From DATBGS01 sp036557885 (lineage in GTDB: Bacteria; Chloroflexota; Ktedonobacteria; Ktedonobacterales; DATBGS01), in the NCBI GenBank assembly GCA_036557885.1, contig DATBGS010000130.1, forward strand, positions 1 through 64,000: a stretch of DNA of 64,000 nucleotides, given 5' to 3'. The translations under genes and the position numbers were made by a program. The notes under the pieces were generated by a model. It ran no database searches and was not told where the DNA came from. It was given only the letters and a program-made list of their open reading frames with translations. Below are positions 6,932 to 16,060 of the stretch, one piece after another. Positions within the stretch are counted from its first letter, which is position 1; every line of letters starts with the position of its first letter.

Positions 6932-9900
6932 TTAGCCCTGACCGTCGGTCTGGGTGGGGAGTCCCTCTGGTGGAGTAGCGCGCGAGAGCGCGGGACTCCC
7001 CTGCGGAACCGCCGGACTCCCTGGAACGACGGTCTGATCGCCGGGCAAAACAGGCGGCTGCATAGGAGGCGTCGCCCCCGCGCCTGATGGCGCGGGCACC
7101 ATCGTCACATCCCCTGGAGACGGCGTGTTAGTTGGTATTGCTCCGCCGGGTACCGCCGGAAAGCCTGCCGCCGACTGAGGCGGTAAGCCAGCCGGGGCTT
7201 GCGGTTGCACACCGGATGAGAACTGGGGCTGCGCGCCAAAAGGAAGCTGCAATTGTACAGCAGACGGAATCTGCCATTGCGCGGCAGCAAGCTGGGCCTG
7301 GGATGCCTGTTCTGCGGCTAATCGGGCCTGCTCTGCGGCTAATCGGGCCTGCTCTGCGGCTAGTTGGGCCGCCTGTTCAGCCGCAAGCCGCGCCTGTTCT
7401 GCTGCCAGCAGCCGGGCGCGCAGCATCGCGTAGAAGCGCTGTATGCGTATTTCGATTGGCTCATTGCCTGCCCCTGGCGCCAGGCTTACCAGCCTGCTGC
7501 TGCTCTGGGCAGCACTCGCCGGAGCCACCTGCGGGAAAGCATTCCCCTGCGCAACCACTGGCGCCAGCAGATCACATGCCTCCTGGTCTTGCCCTTGCCG
7601 GTGATAGAGCGCCGCCAGGATAAAGAGCACCATCGGAGAGCGTTCGATTTTTAGGGCAGCTTCGTAATCGCCGCGCGCCTTGTCCAGTTCCTCGCGCTCG
7701 GTGTAAATCTGGCCGCGTTCCAGCAAGGCACGCAGCCGCTCGGAGCTGCCTTCTGGCGCCAGATCAAGGCACGTATCCAGCGCGTAGAGCGCCGCGTCCT
7801 GCGACTCTTTGCCCCTGGCATGCTGCGCGCACCCCAGATAGAGCAGCGCCCGGTAATCCCGCGCGCCCTCGGCGCTCGCCAGAAACTCTTTCAGGCGTGT
7901 CACCGCCTCATCATAACGCCCCAGATGATAGAGCGCGCACGCCGCGTAAAAACGCGCATCCACATAGCGCCCCAGCACCTGATCAAGCGCCTGGAATGCC
8001 TCATCAAATCGGCCAAGCTCAAACGCCGCGCGCCCCTTGACATGCAGCAGCACCTGACGTTCTGGTGTGAACTGCGGCAGACGAATCATCGGTACCGGAG
8101 CCACCTGCGGGTCGCTCAAGAGGCGCAGCCCCTCGTTCGCCATGCCCAACGCCGGGGCCATCTGCTCGCGCAGCAGCAGCACCTGCGCCAGCAGCGTGGC
8201 GGCAGGCACATGCTGAGGTTGGGCGCGCAGCGTTTCCTGCGCTGCCTGGAACGCCTCCTCGCGCTGGCCCTGCTCCCAGGCTGCCAACGCCAGCCCATAC
8301 AACCCTATCACAGAGCGTGCATCCACTTTGAGCGCGCGCCGAAACCAGACCTCAGCCCCGGCAGCCTGTGAACGGCCAAAAAGCTGCGCCATACCGAGCG
8401 CTAGATAGAGCGGCGCGGCGTTGGGCGCTTGAAGCTGGGCTTGAATCGGCTCCAGGGTCAGCGCGCGCTCAATGATCATAGAGGCGCGCTCCCAGCGTTC
8501 GGCGGGCACTGGCTGATCTGCCGCGCTGGTCAGCGGCTTCTCCAGCGGCGTTTTCGCCACCTCCAGCAGCGTCTCGGCATACAGACGCACCGCCAGAAAC
8601 CAACCAGGGTTGGCAAGCGCCGTTTCCTCCAGTGGGGTCAGCGCCTCATTGCTTTTTTGCTCGCGCGTATAGGCCGCCACGCGATACAGCGCCAGCGACG
8701 GGTCATCGGGCCGCTGGGTGGCGATCACCTCCAGATGGCCGCGCGCCTGGGTTGCATCGCCTTTTGCCAGCCGACACAGCCCGGCGTTCACGCGCGCCCA
8801 GGAAAAATTCGCATCTAACTCCAGCGCCCCCTCGTTCAGCGCCAGCAGCATGGGCAGATCAGGCCGCCCCGCAAGCTGCGCCAAAAAGCTATCATCCCTC
8901 CAGGGCGCGTTGGCAGCGTTGGCAAGCGCCTCCTGGTTTGCCGTACCGGGCAGAACCAGACTGCATGTCTGTTCCAGGGCGGTCACCATGCGGCGCAAAT
9001 GCCCATCCTGCGCCATACCCGCGCTCAACGAAACCGCTCGATTGGCTTGCTGATATGCCAGCAACCACGCGCGACAATAACCGAGCAGTAGATGCCCATA
9101 GCGCGCCCGGTCTGCTATCAGCGAGGCCGGAGTGAAGTCCGAGGCCAGCAGCCAGCCAAGACGCAGCCACTCGTCACCCTTGAGATCGCGCAGTTCGGCG
9201 GCGCCCGCCACCAACTCTGCTGCCGCTTTGACTCCTGGGCCGCTTGGCTCCAACGCCACCTGCGCCAGCACCATGCGGGCATCACCAATCGCGTTCAGCG
9301 CCTCCACCGTGCATTCATGCAGCAGCCGATCTTTTCCGGCCAGATGCGCCAGATCAGCCACGCGCTGCAAGAGCGCCAGCCCTTCCCGCCGCCGCTCGCC
9401 ATCCACCACCTTGAGAAATTCTTGCCCCTGTGCCACCAGTTGCTTGCAATAGACCGACAGCGAGCGCCGGTTCAGCCGCCAGAGTGCTGAAACGTTGAGG
9501 ATGACGATCAGCGACACCATGCCTAGACACAACAAAAATGGGGCCGCCAGCGGCCAGGGGTTCACTGGCGCCTGATCATAGCGATAGAGCGCGAGAGCGC
9601 CGATGGCTCCCGCTGCCGAGGGAACCCCGACCAACCAGAGCGCATTCGATGCCCGCCCGTAAGCCGTGCAGATGCGCTCCTCCAATGGCGTGAGCAGGCC
9701 AATCACTGGCGTATTCAACGGCCCGTGCATGCGAGCCTGACCACGCGCCCGCAGCACCGCCGAATTATGCAGATAGGGAACGACCAGTCCCAACCCAAAC
9801 AGCGAGAGCACCAGTAAAATCGCGCGCGGATTGGTCTGCGCGACAGGATCAGGATTCGTAAAGGCATCATGCTGAAAGAAGGAAATCACCTTCGCCATGA

Positions 9901-10138
9901 TCGCCTGCACATATCCCAATCCCAGCACACCCTGAAGCAATCGGCTCCAGAGCGGCGCGCGTCCATCAGGGTTATCCCCCGGCGGATAGCGGCGCAGCAC
10001 CATGATAAGCGCCACCAGCAGCGCCAACCCCGCCAGCGCTGTAGGTGCCCACTTGAGAATCAGTACCCAGTCTTCCTGCGTGGGTGGAAAGGTCAGACCA
10101 GCCAGCGTCCCACTGGCGCCAATAGCAACTATATCCAT
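6932..10138 (-). CDS. Large membrane-anchored TPR protein
   Basis: 1068 residues. Four transmembrane helices lie in the first ~230 residues; tetratricopeptide-like helical pairs fill roughly 250-920 (for example GRFDEAFQALDQVLGRY, GRYDEAVTRLKEFLAS, LALYRVAAYTREQ). Then comes an Ala/Glu/Gln coiled coil built on repeated AAEQARL heptads and a Pro/Gln-rich, probably disordered tail. TPR proteins scaffold complexes; no enzyme motif is visible. The start at 10138 has GGAGG 8 nt upstream; an earlier in-frame ATG at 10174 does not. A strong promoter lies at 10251-10280. The downstream FtsB-like gene touches its stop, suggesting co-expression and a possible envelope or division role (inference). Confidence 0.85.
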   Translation of the reverse strand: MDIVAIGASGTLAGLTFPPTQEDWVLILKWAPTALAGLALLVALIMVLRRYPPGDNPDGRAPLWSRLLQGVLGLGYVQAIMAKVISFFQHDAFTNPDPVAQTNPRAILLVLSLFGLGLVVPYLHNSAVLRARGQARMHGPLNTPVIGLLTPLEERICTAYGRASNALWLVGVPSAAGAIGALALYRYDQAPVNPWPLAAPFLLCLGMVSLIVILNVSALWRLNRRSLSVYCKQLVAQGQEFLKVVDGERRREGLALLQRVADLAHLAGKDRLLHECTVEALNAIGDARMVLAQVALEPSGPGVKAAAELVAGAAELRDLKGDEWLRLGWLLASDFTPASLIADRARYGHLLLGYCRAWLLAYQQANRAVSLSAGMAQDGHLRRMVTALEQTCSLVLPGTANQEALANAANAPWRDDSFLAQLAGRPDLPMLLALNEGALELDANFSWARVNAGLCRLAKGDATQARGHLEVIATQRPDDPSLALYRVAAYTREQKSNEALTPLEETALANPGWFLAVRLYAETLLEVAKTPLEKPLTSAADQPVPAERWERASMIIERALTLEPIQAQLQAPNAAPLYLALGMAQLFGRSQAAGAEVWFRRALKVDARSVIGLYGLALAAWEQGQREEAFQAAQETLRAQPQHVPAATLLAQVLLLREQMAPALGMANEGLRLLSDPQVAPVPMIRLPQFTPERQVLLHVKGRAAFELGRFDEAFQALDQVLGRYVDARFYAACALYHLGRYDEAVTRLKEFLASAEGARDYRALLYLGCAQHARGKESQDAALYALDTCLDLAPEGSSERLRALLERGQIYTEREELDKARGDYEAALKIERSPMVLFILAALYHRQGQDQEACDLLAPVVAQGNAFPQVAPASAAQSSSRLVSLAPGAGNEPIEIRIQRFYAMLRARLLAAEQARLAAEQAAQLAAEQARLAAEQARLAAEQASQAQLAAAQWQIPSAVQLQLPFGAQPQFSSGVQPQAPAGLPPQSAAGFPAVPGGAIPTNTPSPGDVTMVPAPSGAGATPPMQPPVLPGDQTVVPGSPAVPQGSPALSRATPPEGLPTQTDGQG
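7306..7405. repeat. 21-bp tandem repeat within the TPR gene
   Basis: Nearly five copies of a 21-bp unit (CCTGCTCTGCGGCTAATCGGG and variants), with 3 nt inserted before the fourth copy. On the coding strand it gives the repeated heptad AAEQARL, a short coiled coil. Coding repeat, not CRISPR. Confidence 0.85.
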
Positions 10139-10250
10139 CCTGGCTACCTCCGACCGGGGCTTCAGGGTTTCCAAGGGCGAAAAGGGTGTCGCGTCTTTCC
10201 CGGCTGCTCTCAGCAGTCAGCAACTTTTTCTGCCAAGCAGCGCTCTTTGT

Positions 10251-10280
10251 AGTATACGGGCTGGTTAGCTCTGCTGTCAA
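10251..10280 (-). promoter_or_regulatory. Promoter of the TPR gene
   Basis: Consensus TTGACA, an 18-nt spacer and TATACT on the minus strand, about 110 nt before the chosen start. The 10139-10449 gap separates this gene from the divergent glycosyltransferase-like gene. A second TATACT on the plus strand at 10361-10366 may serve the latter but has no good -35. Confidence 0.65.
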
Positions 10281-10449
10281 AGCCAGACTTCACGGGTGCG
10301 CCCATCGTCCCGCGCATGGGACCATTGGGGGATGCGCGGCCTTCTTCCGGCTGATTTGGCTATACTGGCTGCGAACTGGTAGACGCATCGCGTGCTCCAT
10401 TCATCTTGCACGCATGTAATAACGAACCAGCAGCGCGAGGAAGAACGGC

Positions 10450-12084
10450 GTGAGCCAGCCAGGTACAGCACTCATAGAAAAGCAGCCGACCACCATCAAA
10501 AATGACACCAGACAGCAGATTCGTCGCTGGGGTCTGATCGCGGCGGCAGCGGCCATCTTCCTGCTGGCCGTCGTCTTTCACAGCATCCACCTTGCCAACT
10601 CGCCCGGCTGGGATGCCGATGAGGGCTATAACCTGGATATTGCCTGGAATCTGCTGCATGGACACCTGCGCATGTTTGCCCTCACCTCGGCCTTTGTGCA
10701 GCATCCGCCGCTGTTCTATTTGCTGCTGGCGGGCGCCATCCGACTGTTTGGCTACAGCATCCTGACGCTGCGCGTGCTGGCGGTGTTCTTCAGCCTGGCA
10801 ACCACAGCGCTCCTTCTCACGCTGGGCCGCCGGATGCTGGGCGCGGGGCCGTCGCTCTGGGGAGCGCTCGTCTTCACAGCGGCGCCGCTGGCGCTTAACA
10901 ACACGCGCTGGGGCTACACGTACAGCCTGCTGATGCTGGTCGCCTTCCTGGGAGTCTACGCCTGCTGGCGCTACCTCAGCACCGCATCGCGGCGCTGGCT
11001 CCTGCTGGCGGCCTGCCTGGGCGCCCTGGCGATTCTCAGCGACTATGAAGGCGCGTTTCTGGTCGTGTTTCTTATCCTGGTGACGCTGCGCGTGCGCCCG
11101 CGCCATTGCTGGCTCGCGGCGGGCATTGGCTTTGGCGTGCCGCTGCTGCTGGTGATGGGGCTGCTGCTCATCACACCCGCCACCTTCTTCAGCGATCTGG
11201 CCTTTACCGCCGGACGCGCCGCCGGAGGCAATCCCATTGTGCAGGTGCTCAACATCATCATCAATTTTCAACGCCTGCTCTCGCTGGATTCCTGGGTGCT
11301 ATTGGGGTTTGTCGGCCTCTGGCTCGTGCGCGACGCCCGGCTGCGTGGGTTTCTGCTGGCGGCATTTGCCCTGCTGCTCATTTTTATTCTGAAGGTGCGC
11401 GACCTCAATCCCTATTTTCACAGCGGTGTCCCGCTGCTGCCCTGGCTGGCCCTGGGCGCGGGTGTGGCGCTTGATCGCGGCATCACCACGTTGTTTGCCT
11501 GGCTCAACGGTTGGTGGGACAACCTGCTGCCACAGACGGCCAACGGCCCGCGTTGGCTGCGCCTGCTCAAGCGCCAGAGCATCGCCCTGACGCTGTTTCT
11601 GGTGATCATCTCGCCGCTGGGCATCACCATCGCGCTTGACGCGGTGGGGTTAGCGACGAGGCTGCGCACCAACATCGAGACGACACTTGCCACCAATTCC
11701 GACGATGCGCAGCGTGCCATTGCCTATGTGCTCGGCCACGCCCAGCCGGGTGATCTGGTGCTGGCCTCGCCGCAGCTTGCCTGGGCGTTAGATAATCCCG
11801 AAGATACCACCAGCCAGGGCAGCGGCCTGCTGGCCGCCGATCCGCTGCAAAGCATCGCGTATTCCGGCCAGGACGTGGCGTTTTATCCGGCTAACCTGAC
11901 CCCATCACGCTTTGCCTTTGACCCATCGCTTGCCAGGACACGCTATGCCATCGTAGACAACCTCTGGCGCACGCTTGCCGCGCCCGATCAGGTGCCCCAG
12001 ATGCAGCCGCTGCTGGCGCAGGTGCAACAGTGGACGCAGGTCGCGCAATTCGGGGAATACACCATTTACGAGCAAAGCCTGTAG
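10450..12084 (+). CDS. GT-C-type (ArnT/PMT-like, GT39/GT83) membrane glycosyltransferase
   Basis: 544 residues. About ten hydrophobic helices are preceded by an extracytoplasmic loop with an acidic motif, DADEGYNLDIAWNLLHGH (D57, E58), placed after the first helix as in lipid-phosphosugar-dependent GT-C enzymes. QHPPLFYLLL follows, also typical of the family. The C-terminal ~130 residues are soluble. Such enzymes move sugars from polyprenyl-phosphate to protein or lipid acceptors outside the membrane. The GTG start has GAGG 9 nt upstream. A second, related gene follows 54 nt later, so the two may act together on a cell-surface glycan (inference). Acceptor unknown. Confidence 0.8.
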   Translation: MSQPGTALIEKQPTTIKNDTRQQIRRWGLIAAAAAIFLLAVVFHSIHLANSPGWDADEGYNLDIAWNLLHGHLRMFALTSAFVQHPPLFYLLLAGAIRLFGYSILTLRVLAVFFSLATTALLLTLGRRMLGAGPSLWGALVFTAAPLALNNTRWGYTYSLLMLVAFLGVYACWRYLSTASRRWLLLAACLGALAILSDYEGAFLVVFLILVTLRVRPRHCWLAAGIGFGVPLLLVMGLLLITPATFFSDLAFTAGRAAGGNPIVQVLNIIINFQRLLSLDSWVLLGFVGLWLVRDARLRGFLLAAFALLLIFILKVRDLNPYFHSGVPLLPWLALGAGVALDRGITTLFAWLNGWWDNLLPQTANGPRWLRLLKRQSIALTLFLVIISPLGITIALDAVGLATRLRTNIETTLATNSDDAQRAIAYVLGHAQPGDLVLASPQLAWALDNPEDTTSQGSGLLAADPLQSIAYSGQDVAFYPANLTPSRFAFDPSLARTRYAIVDNLWRTLAAPDQVPQMQPLLAQVQQWTQVAQFGEYTIYEQSL

Positions 12085-12110
12085 CCCCGGCACGGTGGCC
12101 GGGGCTACAG
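12079..12110. repeat. TGTAGC-type palindromic repeat, short copy
   Basis: A perfect 13-bp stem (CTGTAGCCCCGGC / GCCGGGGCTACAG) with a 6-nt loop, overlapping the stop codon at 12082-12084. It shares its ends and GC-rich core with the longer palindrome at 17869-17928. No T-run, so it is classed as a repeat, though it could slow transcription. Confidence 0.7.
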
Positions 12111-12138
12111 GCGGCAGAGCATGAGGACGTAGTGTAAG

Positions 12139-13959
12139 ATGAAGGATGACATGGCAAAGGATAGCAAAGAGCAACAAAGAAATATAGCCCTGCTCGCCCG
12201 TATCAAACGGCGCGACATCTTGCTGCTGCTGGGCTTGGGGCTGCTGGTGCGCGGGGCGACGGCGGCGCTGTTTGACCAGCCCGGCTATATTGACGCGGCG
12301 TATTACTATGACGTGGCGAAAAACTTGGCAACGGGGCATGGCTTCACCGAAGACTTCATCCTGACCTATCTGACGCCCGTCTCTGGCGTCGTCCATCCCA
12401 GCAATCTCTATTGGATGCCGCTGTCCTCGCTGCTCATCCTGCCATTCTTCTGGCTGTTTGGCGTCTCCTGGCACGTCGCCCAAATCCCCAATGTGCTGCT
12501 CAGCGGGTCTTTGCCGGGGCTTTGCTACTGGCTGGGCTGGGAGGTGTTTCACAGCCGCCGCTACGCGCTGGGTGGGGCGCTGCTCACGCTCTGCGCCGGG
12601 TTTTACTATCCGTTTTACTCCACCTTCACGGATAACTTTGGCAGCTACGCCTGGGCCGCTGGCCTGGCGCTGCTCTTTCTGGCCCAGGGCACCCAAGGGC
12701 GCCCACGCCGTTTTGCCCTGGCGGGCCTCTGGATTGGCCTGGCGCATCTGGCGCGCGCCGACGCGCCGCTGCTGCTGATAGTGGCGCTGGCAGTCTTTGC
12801 CGCCTCGCGCCTCAACTGGTGGCGCGAGCCTGGCGGAAATCAGGCGAGTGCTTTGCACGATGAGACGCCCGCGCAGCAGCCCATCCCCTGGTCGGCGCTG
12901 GCCTGGCTCTTTGGCCTCTATCTCCTGGTCATGCTGCCCTGGTTTGCGCGCAATCTCATCGTGGCCGGAGCCATCTTGCCGGGCGACGGCACCAAGACTA
13001 TCTGGCTCACCACCTACAACGACTTCTTCAGCTACCAGAAAGACCTCTCACCCCAGAACTATCTGGCCTGGGGCGTGCGCAATATCCTGCTCTCCAAGCT
13101 CCAGGCGCTATGGCAAAACGCCTTTGCCATAGCCGCCATTCTGGAGTTTGTCCCCGCCCCCTTTGCTGCCATTGGCCTGTGGAAGCTGCGGCGCTCTCTG
13201 CTGGCATTGCCATTTTCGCTCTATCTCGTCCTGCTGTATCTGGGCCTCTCGCTGGTCTTCACCTTTCCCAGCCTGCGCGGAACCCTGCTGCACTCCTTTA
13301 TCCCGCTGCTGCCCTTCCTCAGCCTGGCAACCATTGCCGGGATTGACAGCGTGATCGCCTGGGTTGCCCGCCGACGCCCCGGCCCAGCAGCCGAGAAACG
13401 CGCCGCCGAACGGCGCCGCGTCTATCTGGCCGGGCTAATTCTGCTGTCCGGTATCCTTTCCGCCTTTATTATTGGCTTCAACGCCCGCACCTGGGATACC
13501 ACCTATCATCTCTATCAGCAGGCCGGGCAGATTGCCCTCCAGACTTATCGCGCTGCCAGCGACTCCAGGCAAACAAACAGGCAGGGCGTCACACAGGACG
13601 CCCTGCCTATCGTCATGGTTACTGACCCGCCCGATTACTATATAGCAACTGGGCAGCACGCGATTGCCATCCCTGATCAGGACACCACCATCATCCTGCG
13701 CGTGGCTGATCGCTACAGCGCCACCTTTTTGCTGCTGGAAGCACTCCACAGCCCGGCGCAAGATGCGCTCTGGGAGCAGCGCGAACACCCGCCCCGGCTT
13801 AGCCTGATCTGGTCAACCGCCTCGGCGCAGCTCTATCGCATTCTACCAGAGCAGCAGACCAGCAGATTATCTCCCCTTCTGACTATCCGTTTCCGGGGAG
13901 TCGCCTGCATCTTCCCCGGCCTGATACGACACCCGGCCCGCCGTTCCGCTGGGATGTGA
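12139..13959 (+). CDS. Second GT-C-like membrane glycosyltransferase
   Basis: 606 residues, about 11 membrane helices, then a soluble C-terminal domain. After the first helix the loop FDQPGYIDAAYYYDVAKNLA carries an acidic residue (D52) where GT-C enzymes have their catalytic acid, followed by GHGFTEDF. Together with the upstream neighbour this suggests a pair of polyprenyl-phosphosugar-dependent transferases. Start: ATG at 12139, with a possible alternative ATG at 12151 (AAGGATGAC upstream). The last 93 nt overlap the 3' end of csrA on the other strand. The C-terminal ~30 residues are basic and may be a recent read-through extension (inference). Confidence 0.75.
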   Translation: MKDDMAKDSKEQQRNIALLARIKRRDILLLLGLGLLVRGATAALFDQPGYIDAAYYYDVAKNLATGHGFTEDFILTYLTPVSGVVHPSNLYWMPLSSLLILPFFWLFGVSWHVAQIPNVLLSGSLPGLCYWLGWEVFHSRRYALGGALLTLCAGFYYPFYSTFTDNFGSYAWAAGLALLFLAQGTQGRPRRFALAGLWIGLAHLARADAPLLLIVALAVFAASRLNWWREPGGNQASALHDETPAQQPIPWSALAWLFGLYLLVMLPWFARNLIVAGAILPGDGTKTIWLTTYNDFFSYQKDLSPQNYLAWGVRNILLSKLQALWQNAFAIAAILEFVPAPFAAIGLWKLRRSLLALPFSLYLVLLYLGLSLVFTFPSLRGTLLHSFIPLLPFLSLATIAGIDSVIAWVARRRPGPAAEKRAAERRRVYLAGLILLSGILSAFIIGFNARTWDTTYHLYQQAGQIALQTYRAASDSRQTNRQGVTQDALPIVMVTDPPDYYIATGQHAIAIPDQDTTIILRVADRYSATFLLLEALHSPAQDALWEQREHPPRLSLIWSTASAQLYRILPEQQTSRLSPLLTIRFRGVACIFPGLIRHPARRSAGM

Positions 13960-14316
13960 CCCCTCGCTGGTCTGGTTGTGTTCAGGACCGGGGCGCGCGG
14001 GCAGCGTTCCATTGGTATTGGTCATCGCCCGGTCCATCATCGCCCGCAGGTCACGCCTTCCACCTTCGCCAGGAGGCTCCTGGCCGCGCCGTTCGCCCTT
14101 TTCCTCCGCGTTGGCTGCCTCGGCATTGCGCTGCGCCAGCTTCGCCGCGCGCTGCTCCTGCACCGCTGCATCCAGGAGTTCCTGCCGAACAATCACCACA
14201 TCCGGCGGGGCATTGATGCCCAGTTTCACGCGCTCGCCCTCCACAGCAAGCACATAGACCGTGATTACGCCATTCAAGACAATGGCCTCACCTACTTTAC
14301 GACGCAATACGAGCAT
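13867..14316 (-). CDS. csrA: CsrA-family RNA-binding protein with long C-terminal tail
   Basis: 149 residues, against about 60-75 for typical CsrA. Residues 1-55 are a complete CsrA beta-domain: it begins MLVLRRKVGEAIVL and keeps L4 and R44, residues needed for RNA contact in E. coli CsrA, plus GINAPPDV. After ~60 comes an Ala/Glu-rich helix and then a hydrophilic, Gly/Pro/Ser-rich, probably disordered tail of ~75 residues. CsrA dimers bind GGA motifs in mRNA leaders and alter translation. GGGAG lies 8 nt before the chosen ATG; an upstream in-frame ATG at 14358 lacks one. No fliW or flagellar gene is nearby. It overlaps the upstream glycosyltransferase gene convergently. Confidence 0.9.
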   Translation of the reverse strand: MLVLRRKVGEAIVLNGVITVYVLAVEGERVKLGINAPPDVVIVRQELLDAAVQEQRAAKLAQRNAEAANAEEKGERRGQEPPGEGGRRDLRAMMDRAMTNTNGTLPARPGPEHNQTSEGSHPSGTAGRVSYQAGEDAGDSPETDSQKGR

Positions 14317-14650
14317 CCTACACGCTCCCTTCTCTGGCCTCCGCTGCGCAGCCACCAAGAGCCGCCGGCAGAATGAAATGCTCCAGTGATAATAAAGAAA
14401 CTAGTGCTAGCAAACCAGATGGTTCCTGCCTTACGGCCCTTCTCCTCCCTCCTTGCTCGACCTTTTGGATACACGCAAGGCGAGCAGTGCGGGTTTTATG
14501 AAAAGGCGCAGACTACCTGCTTGATAGCCTGCGCTCCGGGCATCTAACATCCCACCCCTGGTAAAGGCCCATCAACATTCAGGCGAAAAGGCAATTTAGA
14601 TACTACAGTTCTTTTCAGGTGATGTCAATCTACTCATAGAACTCCCAAAG
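14317..14650. other. Intergenic region between csrA and ychF
   Basis: 334 bp, lower in GC than the flanking genes. I see no convincing coding frame, tRNA or terminator. TATTAT on the minus strand near 14390 could be a csrA -10, but no good -35 goes with it. Confidence 0.4.
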
Positions 14651-15832
14651 CTAGCTTTTAGTCACATTGAAGCGGAATTCGATGACATCCCCATCCTGCA
14701 CCACATACTCTTTGCCCTCCAGCCGGAAGAGTCCCCTCTCGCGCGCAATGGCAAGCGAACGACACATGACCATATCCTGGTAATGCACCACTTCGGCGCG
14801 AATGAAGCCGCGCTCCATATCCGAATGCACCTTTCCAGCAGCCTGGGGCGCTTTGGTCCCGCGTGTGATCGTCCAGGCGCGCACCTCATCCTCGCCCGCC
14901 GTCAGAAACGAGAGCAGATTCAGCAGGCGATACCCGGCCTGGACAACGCGGTCTGCGCCCAGGCGCGGCAGCCCCAGCGATTCCAGATACTCAGCCGCCT
15001 CATCTTCGGCCAGCTCGCTCAACTCCGCTTCCAACTTGGCGGAAACCGCCACTGCCTCCGCATGCTGCGCCCTGGCGCGCAGGCCCACCTGCGCCACCGA
15101 CCGCAATTCGACATTGGGCTGATCCAGCGCGGCCTCGTCGCTCAGCTTCCCCTCAGCAATCTCCGCCAGCAGCGTTGCCGCCTGCCCAAGCTGCTCCTCG
15201 CCCACGTTGGCAATATACAGTTGGGGCTTCATCGTCAGCAGGAACAACTCGCGCACGATGGCCTCATCCTGTGCCGAGAGCGCCAGTTCGCGGGCCAGTT
15301 TGCCATCATTGAGAGCAAGCTGCATCTGCCGCAGCACCTCAAGCTCCGCCTGATATTTCTTATCGCCCGATTTCGCCTGTTTGGTCGTGCGCTCGATGCG
15401 CCGCTCCAGGGAGGCCAGATCGGTCAGCGCCAACTCCGAGTCCAGTTCGGCCATCTCTGCTTCGGCATTCACGCCGCCCAGCGCGTGCGGCACCTGGGCG
15501 CTCTCAAAACAGCGCACCACCACCGCCAGCGCGTCGGCATTGCGAATATGCCCCAAAAACTCCGCGCTCAACCCCTGGCGCTTCTCGGCTTCGCTCGCCT
15601 GCCCGATGCCCGCCACATCCGCAAACTCAACGGTGGCATGCGTCACCTTTTTTGGCTGGAAGATGTCGGCCAGCACCGCCAGGCGCTCATCTGGCACCTC
15701 AACCACCGCCTTATTTGCCTGGACAGTGCTCGTTGGATAGCCGCTAATTTGCGCGCCCGCTCTGGTCAGCGCGTTAAACAGCGATGTCTTCCCTGACTGT
15801 GGCAGGCCGATAATTCCAACCGTCAGCGCCAT
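14651..15832 (-). CDS. ychF: YchF/OLA1-family ATPase
   Basis: 393 residues; YchF proteins are usually about 365. P-loop GLPQSGKTS is at 9-17. The G3 region reads DVAGIGQ, and the position normally NKxD reads NVGE, which in YchF/OLA1 shifts specificity from GTP to ATP. A coiled-coil insert in the middle and a C-terminal TGS domain (ending VQDGDVIEFRFNV) complete the family pattern. YchF is a ribosome-associated P-loop ATPase linked to oxidative-stress responses. An extended -10 (TGCTATAAT, 15898-15906 on the minus strand) lies about 65 nt upstream; the ribosome site is weak. Confidence 0.95.
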   Translation of the reverse strand: MALTVGIIGLPQSGKTSLFNALTRAGAQISGYPTSTVQANKAVVEVPDERLAVLADIFQPKKVTHATVEFADVAGIGQASEAEKRQGLSAEFLGHIRNADALAVVVRCFESAQVPHALGGVNAEAEMAELDSELALTDLASLERRIERTTKQAKSGDKKYQAELEVLRQMQLALNDGKLARELALSAQDEAIVRELFLLTMKPQLYIANVGEEQLGQAATLLAEIAEGKLSDEAALDQPNVELRSVAQVGLRARAQHAEAVAVSAKLEAELSELAEDEAAEYLESLGLPRLGADRVVQAGYRLLNLLSFLTAGEDEVRAWTITRGTKAPQAAGKVHSDMERGFIRAEVVHYQDMVMCRSLAIARERGLFRLEGKEYVVQDGDVIEFRFNVTKS

Positions 15833-15897
15833 AGATGCTTTTCTACCTCAGTTGCCTGTCTCTTCTTCGCTATGAAACACGTATCACAAGCAAAAGC

Positions 15898-15906
15898 ATT
15901 ATAGCA
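15898..15906 (-). promoter_or_regulatory. Extended -10 promoter of ychF
   Basis: TGCTATAAT on the minus strand, an extended -10 with a perfect hexamer. No clear -35. Confidence 0.45.
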
Positions 15907-16060
15907 CAGGGCCATTCTACACGCCTTTGTTGCCTCTGGCGCGGCGCAGTGCTATTCGTTCCGTTGAAGAGGCGCAGCACCCCGCCGCTCTCGCCAACGT
16001 GCGCTATAATTGAGAACGAGAGGCTCCCCATCTCCCCATACAGCGTTGCGCGAGGCTCCT

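Noticed and set aside
7306..7405. CRISPR-like short repeats
   Set aside because: Units are contiguous without spacers and in frame, encoding a coiled coil.
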